A DNA stretch of 64,000 bases from Nocardia sp. NBC_01730. GTDB taxonomy: Bacteria > Actinomycetota > Actinomycetes > Mycobacteriales > Mycobacteriaceae. The notes beneath the pieces were generated by a model. It made no database searches and had not been told where the DNA came from. It was given only the letters and a program-made list of their open reading frames with translations. Made by a program: the position numbers and the translations under genes. How positions within the stretch are numbered: the first letter of the stretch is position 1; every line of letters begins with the position of its first letter. Positions 18,508 to 25,576 of the stretch are shown here, one piece after another. The stretch covers positions 4,340,001 through 4,404,000 of the forward strand of contig NZ_CP109162.1 of assembly GCF_035920445.1 (NCBI RefSeq). Direction: 5' to 3'.

Positions 18508-18700
18508 TATTTCAGGCGATACAGCCTGTCGACAGGCGGTGTCCTGAAGTTCCTTCATGAAGCTGGCGTGGGAATCCGCAAGCAGGCGATGGCAAACGAG
18601 CAGATCGAACTCGCGGTCAGGGCTTCACTAGGAGCCCGCCGAGATCGGGCTGCGGATCGGCAAAGGCGAGGTCGGGAGCGCAGTGGTCGGTGCGAACGCA
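18508..18700 (+). pseudogene. Decayed C-terminal HTH of a recombinase
   Basis: In the frame of 18508 the sequence reads YFRRYSLSTGGVLKFLHEAGVGIR, then KQAMANEQIELAVR. This matches the pattern of the HTH tail of actinobacterial serine recombinases (two small HTH units, STxxVLKxLxEAGV then a second helix pair). The second unit is only legible one base further on (EIGLRIGKGEV from 18641), so a frameshift separates the halves. No catalytic domain is present. The rest of 18130-18820 holds nothing else I can support apart from the small ORF at 18216. Confidence 0.6.
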
Positions 18701-18820
18701 AGTTCAGATTGGCCCAACGAGACATGACTATCAGGTAGCCATGCGATGTGCTCGCGAGTTGCCGTAAGGTACGGTCCGAATCTGTTGCCGGGCAGGGCAT
18801 CGAATGCGAGGTAGCTGAGG

Positions 18821-21379
18821 GTGTCGGGGTGGGCGAACGTCTCCGGAGTCGCGTATCAGCAGGCGCAGGCGGTCCTGACCTGTCTCAGTATGCTTGACGA
18901 TCCGCTTGTTGCTGAAGTGCAGGTGGAAAGCGGCCAAGACGCATTCGACCTGGAACTGCGATCCGCATCAGGCGAGATCCTGTTGGCGAAGCAGATCAAG
19001 AACCGGCAGTTGAAAGATACGTGGGCACCCAGCGATATTTACCCCATCTTGCATGGTTGGGCTGCTTCGGACCGCGAACCTGACACGCAATTCGATTTAG
19101 TTCTTGGCGGTCGACTGGGGGATGCTGGCGCCACTTTGCGCAGTGCCATCACGGAGGCCGCAAACGGCAGCACAGCGGATTTGATCCAACTCGCGGGTGA
19201 AAATCTAACCGCTGCTGAGATCTCGGCATGCCGCCACGTTCGGATGGTCGTCGATGCTACTCCGATGGAGGGTATTCTCTCACACGCAGTACGGCAGGCC
19301 ATGTCAATGCTTGTGAATCCTCGCACCGGACCCGATGCTGAATCTGAAGCCGATGACATCGTTCACCGGCTGTATATGCTTCTGATGTCTCGCGCAGGAT
19401 TATCCAGCGAAGATCAAAGAGTAGTTACTCGTCGAGATGTCGCCGAATTATTTGGTTTGGATCCCAAATACGTCAGTGATTGGCGTTGGGGGCCAGAGCT
19501 ACGCCAGCGGTATCATTCTGCCATATTGGAATTGCCATTCATAGAAAGCGTTGAAGAAGATATCAGGCTGCTGCCAAGCCCCCTGGAACGTGCAATCGGA
19601 TCGACGTATACCGGCAACCCAAGGCTGGTGGACCTGCTCCAAGTGGAAGGCTGTATTCTTCTGGCCGGACAATCTGGAACCGGCAAATCCACTGCGGCTG
19701 AGACTCTCCGACGCCTCGCGGCTGCGCAAGGATCAGTAATTATAGTCGCGAACACGGCTGCTTACCTGCCGAACAGATTAGGAGCATTGGTTGCAGATGG
19801 GCTAGCACAACTAATGAATACACCTGTTTCGGGATCGGTTGGCCGTGCGATACTTGGCGACGTTACTGCCACCGTCATTCTTGATGGTGTTGCTGAACTT
19901 CCTGCGCCACTCAGGCATGAACTATCGGATGACTTGCGAGTACTTATCGCCTCCGGTGGCGGATCAAAGATCATTCTAATCGGACGCGATGCGGCTATCC
20001 TCAACTCAGTCCCGCCCGCGTCATCTCCCAGATCGGCCTTTGTACTCCGCGGGATCGCTCGCCCGGGGCGCGAACAGCTTGTAAGGGCGGTTTTGTCCAC
20101 GTTAGGTGAGACAAATGATCGACGAGTCCAGGAGGTTGCGGCGCAAGCCGAGTATGCCTTAAGAGAAGCAGCAAGCATTCCGTACCTGCTTAATATGGCT
20201 GCACAGCTTCTCGGACGCGGCTTTCCTTTCAATAGTCGTGCTCAGATGTATCAAATCTTTATTGAAGAGATGGCTCGCCGCGCCGGCGTGGTCGACCTTC
20301 AGTTGTCATTGATAAGCCTAGGTGTGGCATTCGCTGAGCTTCTCGACATGGGACAGCGTCAATGTGAGCAGTTCGAGTGGAAGCAGCTACTATTCCGCGC
20401 TTCCGAGACAATGGCAGAGGCCCATATTTCGATCAGCCCCGAATGTATCGAGTATGCTGCTTTCCGTGGTGGTTTTGTTGCCGCCGAGAACTACTTTCAA
20501 ATCATATTTCCAGCCCACGACTCGCTTGCGGATTTCTTCGCGGCATTAGCACACTCCAAAAAAATTTCCAAACTTCCCGCAGATTTGACCGTGAATGACA
20601 CGTTGCGCGCGATATTCTTGTCTGAGATGTCGGGTGTTAGTTCTGATTTGGGCAACAAGATTGCTCGCAACCTACCGTTCGTCTCGATATCCGTAGCCGA
20701 AAACGATAAAGACATCCACGTTGAGGACGGTCCGTCGTATGCCCTTCATCTAGTCAACACCTTCGCACCTTCTCATGATATCGAATCCATTTGCATGTGG
20801 GAAGGAGCCAACCAGGCAAGATATCTAGTTCTCAATAGCGGTTCCGAGTCTAAGTGGATTTCCGCTGACGAGGGACTCGAACGTGCTGCGTCTCATCGCG
20901 TGCTCGAATTCCAAGGCGGTCCGTTTTCGGCTGCCGTAGCAGTCTGGAAGATGATCCTGAAGTGCGCGCTTGCCCATACGGACTCCGGATGGGCAGTGCC
21001 CACCACCTCTGATTCAGCCGTCAAAGCCATGGTTCGGCATACGGAATGCACGAAAGACGCTGTCACCGAATTAGTTATCAGCCTAATTGGCGAGCGCTGG
21101 CAGGAACTTGTTCTTGGCATGGCGACACCAGCCCCGCTTTCGATAGTAGTACCACCTGAACCTCAGGTCAGTACACCGTACTGGCCCATCTCTTACCGAA
21201 AAGCTGAAACAGAAAGACACGACGTTCATATAGGTCGCGTTGAGGAGTGGGAGGAAGCGGGACAGCGCTCCGGTTGGGGCAGTATTGACTCAATCCTTCG
21301 AAAGTCGCCTCGTGATACAGCGCGAGACCTCGTCAAGGCCGCGATTAACGAATTGGTTGATATACCTTGGATTGACTAG
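18821..21379 (+). CDS. Restriction-nuclease-like domain fused to a NACHT-like NTPase (candidate antiphage protein)
   Basis: 852 aa from the GTG at 18821; a TAG at 18812-18814 blocks any longer frame. Residues 10-80 fit a PD-(D/E)xK fold of the Mrr/Cap4 type: AFDLELRSASGEILLAKQIK gives Asp43 and the Q58-x-K60 variant. The P-loop is at about 283-290 (GQSGTGKS). A NACHT-style Walker B follows (TVILDGVAEL, Asp355). Some 450 further residues are mostly helical, with no recognised repeats. The codon and base use is much AT-richer than in flanking genes, a sign of recent transfer. By analogy with Avs and other NACHT nucleases it may sense a phage product and cut DNA. The 343-aa gene starts 18 nt after its stop. 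Confidence 0.7.
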   Translation: MSGWANVSGVAYQQAQAVLTCLSMLDDPLVAEVQVESGQDAFDLELRSASGEILLAKQIKNRQLKDTWAPSDIYPILHGWAASDREPDTQFDLVLGGRLGDAGATLRSAITEAANGSTADLIQLAGENLTAAEISACRHVRMVVDATPMEGILSHAVRQAMSMLVNPRTGPDAESEADDIVHRLYMLLMSRAGLSSEDQRVVTRRDVAELFGLDPKYVSDWRWGPELRQRYHSAILELPFIESVEEDIRLLPSPLERAIGSTYTGNPRLVDLLQVEGCILLAGQSGTGKSTAAETLRRLAAAQGSVIIVANTAAYLPNRLGALVADGLAQLMNTPVSGSVGRAILGDVTATVILDGVAELPAPLRHELSDDLRVLIASGGGSKIILIGRDAAILNSVPPASSPRSAFVLRGIARPGREQLVRAVLSTLGETNDRRVQEVAAQAEYALREAASIPYLLNMAAQLLGRGFPFNSRAQMYQIFIEEMARRAGVVDLQLSLISLGVAFAELLDMGQRQCEQFEWKQLLFRASETMAEAHISISPECIEYAAFRGGFVAAENYFQIIFPAHDSLADFFAALAHSKKISKLPADLTVNDTLRAIFLSEMSGVSSDLGNKIARNLPFVSISVAENDKDIHVEDGPSYALHLVNTFAPSHDIESICMWEGANQARYLVLNSGSESKWISADEGLERAASHRVLEFQGGPFSAAVAVWKMILKCALAHTDSGWAVPTTSDSAVKAMVRHTECTKDAVTELVISLIGERWQELVLGMATPAPLSIVVPPEPQVSTPYWPISYRKAETERHDVHIGRVEEWEEAGQRSGWGSIDSILRKSPRDTARDLVKAAINELVDIPWID

Positions 21380-21397
21380 ATTCCATAGGAGGACGCG

Positions 21398-22429
21398 ATG
21401 ACAACAGCCGCAGTTTGGGAGTCGCTTGACGCCATGGCCATCGCCTGGCGACGTTCGCGACGTGTAGCCGATATGGCAGCAGAATTGCCACCGAATCGTC
21501 GCTCGGGACGGCTCCTTCCAGCACTGGCTAAGTTTGAGGAGCGGGGACATGAAGCGGAATCAAATCCATTGCAAATCTATAAAGCGTTCCCGCATATGGG
21601 TCTACCCATCGATACCGCTACCGCGAAATTCATGTCTGATTCCGAGCAGGTGGAGCGATCACTCGTTACAACCGTCTGCTGGATACGGTCGCGCCTGCCG
21701 CACTATCCCAACATTCCTGCACCGCAGTTGGCCAACAAAAGCTTTCATATGGCGGCTGGCCTAAACTTCAATGTCCCATGGTCGAAGGAAGCCCTTGCCG
21801 CTGGATTTCAGTTCCAAAGCGCCCCGGTGCAACTAAATTCCGCCTTGGGAATTTCTGTGATACCGGAGGTCGTCGAATTAGCCGACCAGCTTGCACATAC
21901 ACCTGAATGGACAAAATTTAGTGAAGCATTTGCTAAGGTCGATTCTGGAGAACGGCGCGAATTGCTGAATGCTAGAAAAAAGCTCGCTAACAAGGTCCAA
22001 GAAATGGAAGGTGGTGGACTTCCGTCGGACGATCCGAGAATTACACTCAACCTACGAAAGTCCGTCACCCGAGAGGTAATTGAAGAACTCCCTGGTAACG
22101 CCAGGAATTTTGCCGACGCTTTCTCAGCGGTTGACGATCTAATCAACCTTGTGGCTGTAGACGTTTTCTCACAATTAATAGCATTTGGCCGACCGTCAGT
22201 CCTGTCGGAGGCGCGGGATATTGAGATGGACCCCGGCCCTCCACCTGTGGCTAGGTTCAACTCTGTCGAGCCGGCTCATATCAGCCGAATTTACTGGGTG
22301 AATCATCCACTGATTCGGGACGCCATCCAGATGGATCAGGCATTTCTAGGGACGCATGTAGTTCATGGAACGAGATTGCATTACTCCGGTAGGATTTTAA
22401 CCGGGACAGGCCGCGCTTGGCCGCAATGA
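21398..22429 (+). CDS. Unknown partner protein of the nuclease-NTPase
   Basis: 343 aa, preceded by TAGGAGGA at a good distance; it shares the AT-rich composition of the gene before it. No motif is recognised. The protein appears mainly helical, with a charged central helix (ELLNARKKLANKVQEMEGGG) and a hydrophobic segment around INLVAVDVFSQLIAF. The C-terminus (ISRIYWVNHPLIRDAI, then HVVHGTRLHYSGRI) is beta-like. There is no signal peptide and no transmembrane segment. Tight linkage suggests that it is a sensor, regulator or immunity component of the same module. Confidence 0.6.
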   Translation: MTTAAVWESLDAMAIAWRRSRRVADMAAELPPNRRSGRLLPALAKFEERGHEAESNPLQIYKAFPHMGLPIDTATAKFMSDSEQVERSLVTTVCWIRSRLPHYPNIPAPQLANKSFHMAAGLNFNVPWSKEALAAGFQFQSAPVQLNSALGISVIPEVVELADQLAHTPEWTKFSEAFAKVDSGERRELLNARKKLANKVQEMEGGGLPSDDPRITLNLRKSVTREVIEELPGNARNFADAFSAVDDLINLVAVDVFSQLIAFGRPSVLSEARDIEMDPGPPPVARFNSVEPAHISRIYWVNHPLIRDAIQMDQAFLGTHVVHGTRLHYSGRILTGTGRAWPQ

Positions 22430-22707
22430 TCGTGCTTCGATCTCGTCGGTCACCGATCAATCTGTGATTCAGCCCTACGACGAAGCCCAGCAGATGCTTG
22501 GTTCAAGAGGTTCTGTCCTACGCTCCCGTCCTGGTCGGACTGGCAAGATTCGAACCTCGAAACTTCGGTCGTCCAGATCGAGGCGCCGAACCACACTCGC
22601 CCGCTTGGGACGTAATCTAGGCGCTAATCAATGTGAGACTGAGCCCGGTCAGCTCGGCAACCTCTTGTCCCTTCGGGCCGGGTGCGCCACCAGCTCGGGA
22701 TCAGATC
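22430..22707. other. Non-coding junction with a tRNA-like relic
   Basis: No gene. On the minus strand about 22620-22532 reads like a decayed tRNA: GGTTCGAATC as in a T-loop, a GGCG...CGCC hairpin as in a D-arm, and a terminal CCA. However the T-stem has two mismatches and there is no matching acceptor 5' strand, so it is not a functional tRNA. This is the stretch between the nuclease-NTPase module and the truncated IS3 copy. Confidence 0.35.
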
Positions 22708-23427
22708 CTCGGACAGGCCAGTCCAGTGGTTGCGGTTCAAACACTCATGGCGCAACCGCCGGTTGAACGGCTCGATGTAGCCGTTGTTCCACGGCGTTCC
22801 GGGCGGAATGTAGGAGATCCCGACCCGGTCGGCGCAGAACTGTTGCAGCGCATGGGAAATCAGCTCCGGGCCGTTGTCCATCCGCAGCACCTTCGGCGGC
22901 CCGCCAGCCGCGGTGAACACCTGCTCCAGCTCGGCGACCAGGCGCTGCGCAGTGATCGAGCGTTCGGTCAGGTGCAGCAACGATTCGCGGGTGTGTTCAT
23001 CGACCATCGACGCGATCTTCACCGCCCGCCCATCGACAGTCGAGTCGAACTGGAAATCCAATGCCCACACCACCTTCGGTGCGTCAGCGTCGATCAATGG
23101 GACCGATGACTGCCCGGCCCGTTTCCGTGGCGAATGCGCCCGGACCTGCAGGCCTTCTTCACGCCAGAGCCGGTGGACTCGTTTCTTGTTCACGCCGCTG
23201 CCTTCGTCGAACCGCAACGCCGCCCATGCCCGCCGGAACCCGTGGCACGGGTTCTTCGTCGCATACGACCGCAGCCAGGCGTCGGGATCGGTGGGTGTTT
23301 GCGCGGGCGGCAGTCGCCGATACGTGGATCTGTGCAGCCCAACTACCTTGCACGCGAACCGTTCCGACATGCCTTTGACCTGTTGGAGCATGACCGCGGC
23401 TCGTCGCTTGGCCGCTGGGCTCACCAT
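22708..23427 (-). pseudogene. IS3-family transposase OrfB, copy 2, C-terminally truncated
   Basis: The start ATGGTGAGC overlaps the OrfA stop, the standard arrangement. The DDE core is still legible (WALDFQFD, MDNGPELIS, NGYIEPFNRRLR). The frame runs on into foreign sequence after HWTGLSED and stops at 22624. The final helix and the HSALGY...PAEYA region are absent. The third catalytic residue appears to be kept, but the enzyme is probably inactive without its C-terminus and right end. Confidence 0.8.
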
Positions 23428-23702
23428 TTTCCCTTGGCGATCTCCCGCAGGACGTCCTTCTCCAGCTCGGCGTCGGCCAACAGCCGCTCGAGTCGGGCGT
23501 TCTGTTCGCGCAGCTCTTTGAGCTCTTTGGCGGCGTCGGTGTCCACGCCGCCAAACTGACGGCGCCAGTTGTAGAGCGTCGCGGCCGACACTCCGAGATC
23601 GGCGGCGATCTGCTCGCCGGTCTGACCTGTCGCGGCGAGCTCGTCGGCACGGCGGAGTTTACGCACGATGTCCTCTGCGGAGTGCCGCTTACGTCCTGCC
23701 AT
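23421..23702 (-). CDS. IS3-family transposase OrfA (HTH), copy 2
   Basis: 93 aa, nearly the same as OrfA of copy 1 (MAGRKRHSAEDIVRKL..., GVSAATLYNWRRQFGG), ending REIAKGKW. The gene is intact although the element is truncated. The stop overlaps the start of orfB (AAATGGTGA). Alone it could bind the terminal repeats and dampen transposition of copy 1. Confidence 0.85.
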   Translation of the reverse strand: MAGRKRHSAEDIVRKLRRADELAATGQTGEQIAADLGVSAATLYNWRRQFGGVDTDAAKELKELREQNARLERLLADAELEKDVLREIAKGKW

Positions 23703-23766
23703 GGTCTTCAGTGTCCCTTCCAGCCCTGACCAGGGCCAACAAGGACTCTAAAACCGGATGGACTCA

Positions 23767-24023
23767 TTTGAGACTTGGGATGGCCATTCAGTACGTGGAG
23801 CTTGTCGAAGCTGGTAGAAGTGTTGCTGAACAACGAGATCGCCGACATCAGCCGAGAGGCACTGCGGCAGATCCTCAAGGCTGGTGGGGAGTCCGTGGCA
23901 AGCGACGAAAACATGGAAGACCAGCAACGACCCCGAATGCCCAAGATGAACCGGGTCCTGGATTTGTATGACAACCCTCGTTCCACGATCCGGCGTCCGG
24001 ATCATCTACCCAACGTCGCTTGA
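23767..24023 (+). pseudogene. IS630-family transposase remnant
   Basis: The frame from 23775 reads GWPFSTWSLSKLVEVLL, then ISREALRQILKAGG and MNRVLDLYDNP. These match the HTH region and linker of IS630-type transposases (usual pattern: isreTLRrILkaGG, then KMrRvLdLYdhP). The catalytic DDE part is absent and the sequence breaks off at about 24020. The IS3 copy 2 terminus abuts it at 23766, so that copy probably inserted into this transposase. Confidence 0.65.
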
Positions 24024-24099
24024 CGCGGCACTAACTGCTCGTCAAGTATGTTGTTGCGCTTGATAATTCGATATCAGCCGATGAGTATCGGCGCAGCGT

Positions 24100-24819
24100 T
24101 TGCGTCGCGGAGGGGGAGATCTGAACGTCGACGAAGTGTGGAGACTCAGCCGAAATGCCCTGCTAGAAGTTGGCATACGACGTCAATGGCCGGTTGGGAC
24201 CGTGCTGATGCACGAAGGCGAACGGTCAGAGCACGTCGTGGTCATCGAGGTCGGCCGCGTTAAGGTGACCTCGGCGGCGGCCAGCGGCAAACAGGCTTTG
24301 CTGGCAATTCGCGGACCCGGTGACTTGATCGGCGAGTTCTCGGCTATCGATGGCCGAGCGCGCTCGGCGACAGTGACCGCTTTGTCGTCGGTCACCGCGA
24401 CGTCGGTGTCAGGCTCGGCCTTCCGGGACTTGCTCGTCGGCGACGGCAAGATCGCGTTCACGCTCCTGCAGGTGGTGGTCAATCGCCTGCGCGAAGCCGA
24501 TGGTCAGCGCCTCGAGTTCGGTGCCTATAGCGTCACCGAGCGGATCGCGCGTTTGCTGATCGACTATGCCCGGCGCTACGGGGAGCGCGGTGATGACCGA
24601 GTGATCATCGCTCTGGCGTTGTCGCAGGAGGAACTGGCCCACGCCGCGGGAGCGTCCAGAGAAGCAGTCTCTAAGGCGTTGAAGCGGCTCCGCGACCTGG
24701 GCGCGGTGCGGACCGGGAGACGGCGAGTGGAGTTGCTGCGACCAGATCTCCTCGCCGACATCGTAGAGGGCCTGCCGAGTGTGCATTTGGACGCAGACGC
24801 GGCGGGATACCTCCGATAG
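24100..24819 (+). CDS. Crp/Fnr-type cyclic-nucleotide-binding regulator
   Basis: Up to 239 aa. The start is uncertain: TTG 24100 lies upstream of a GGAGGGGG at 24109-24116, so CTG 24121 or GTG 24136 are alternatives. The cNMP-binding beta barrel covers about residues 15-110, with the phosphate-binding cassette GDLIGEFSAIDGRARSATV, keeping the Glu and Arg-Ser that hold the cyclic phosphate in CRP. A dimer helix follows, then a winged HTH (LSQEELAHAAGASREAVSKAL). It lies 34 nt before a cyclase-like gene, which is telling: the regulator could read the nucleotide made by its neighbour. It may control the operon that follows. Confidence 0.82.
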   Translation: MRRGGGDLNVDEVWRLSRNALLEVGIRRQWPVGTVLMHEGERSEHVVVIEVGRVKVTSAAASGKQALLAIRGPGDLIGEFSAIDGRARSATVTALSSVTATSVSGSAFRDLLVGDGKIAFTLLQVVVNRLREADGQRLEFGAYSVTERIARLLIDYARRYGERGDDRVIIALALSQEELAHAAGASREAVSKALKRLRDLGAVRTGRRRVELLRPDLLADIVEGLPSVHLDADAAGYLR

Positions 24820-24853
24820 ACATGAGCCGACCCAAACCGTATGGAGGTAGACC

Positions 24854-25576
24854 ATGAACGGACCGGTGCACTGCACATTTGTCGTCGTCGATGTCGAGAA
24901 CTCGAGTCGGCTGAGCAACCCGGAAATCACGGGGATGCGTTCGAACCTGTACCGAATTCTCGATGAGGTGACCGATCGCACCGGATCCGTTGTCGCCAAT
25001 GATGATCGGGGCGATGGTTGCATGCTCGTCCTCGAGCTTCCTGTGCTGGAGGTGCTCGACAAGGTTGTCGAGTCGGTCGTCGAGGGGGTTCGTGCCCACA
25101 ACCAGACCGTTGGCCCGCTCGAGTGGATCCGAGTACGCGTCGCCGTGCACGAGGGCTACGTGAACAGGGACCATCGAGGTTGGTCGAGTGATGCACTGAC
25201 TGCCACGTTCCGGCTCAACGAAACCTCGGTAGTCAAGGGCACTCTGAAGAACGCGAGCAGGGCCGTCGGGGTCGTCGTCGTCTCCGATGTCGTGTATCAG
25301 GGGGTTGTGCGGCACAACTACCGGCCGACGGTGACTGCCGCTGAGTATCGCGCCGCTGACATCAGGACGTCCGAAGGCGAGGTCAGGGCATGGCTTCGGG
25401 TGCCTGGCTACCCCGAGCCGCCGCTTCCCGTCGACGCCGCCGAACTGACGAGGACAAGGACGAAGCAAGCCGTCCGGGCGGATGAGTTCGGGTCGATCAA
25501 GGCCAACAACATGATCATCGGAGATGTCCGGGCCCGCACCATTATCGGCGGCGACAACCGAGGGGGCGCCGCGTGA
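24854..25576 (+). CDS. Nucleotide cyclase homologue (CHD, class III) with C-terminal amyloid-like motif
   Basis: 240 aa; RBS GGAGG before the ATG at 24854. The class III cyclase fold is visible: FVVVDVENSSRL with metal Asp13, a long helix, NDDRGDGCMLVL with metal Asp54, VRVAVHEGYV, the TATFRL helix with the conserved Arg, and VVVVSDVVY. The Asn normally four residues before that Arg is Thr. Residues 217-238 form a Gly/Asn/Ile motif (AN-x2-I-x-G ... T-x-IG-x-DN-x-GG). This motif recurs in the next protein. PycC cyclases of Pycsar defence are in this superfamily and make cCMP or cUMP on infection. The base made here cannot be predicted. Its stop overlaps the next start (GTGA). Confidence 0.75.
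   Translation: MNGPVHCTFVVVDVENSSRLSNPEITGMRSNLYRILDEVTDRTGSVVANDDRGDGCMLVLELPVLEVLDKVVESVVEGVRAHNQTVGPLEWIRVRVAVHEGYVNRDHRGWSSDALTATFRLNETSVVKGTLKNASRAVGVVVVSDVVYQGVVRHNYRPTVTAAEYRAADIRTSEGEVRAWLRVPGYPEPPLPVDAAELTRTRTKQAVRADEFGSIKANNMIIGDVRARTIIGGDNRGGAA

Larger units (their letters stand above)
22708..23766 (-). mobile_element. IS3-family element (IS407-like), copy 2, 3' end missing
   Basis: A relative of the element in traA, clearly diverged from it. The OrfA-side terminus is present (about 23700-23766, ending ...GGACTCA and parallel to copy 1). At the other end, homology to copy 1 stops at about 22708, so the last ~45 codons of orfB and the second terminal repeat are gone. It lies between the two defence-like modules, directly against an IS630 remnant. 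Confidence 0.8.

Noticed and set aside
22532..22620. A functional tRNA gene
   Set aside because: T-stem mismatches and no pairing acceptor 5' strand; kept only as a possible relic.
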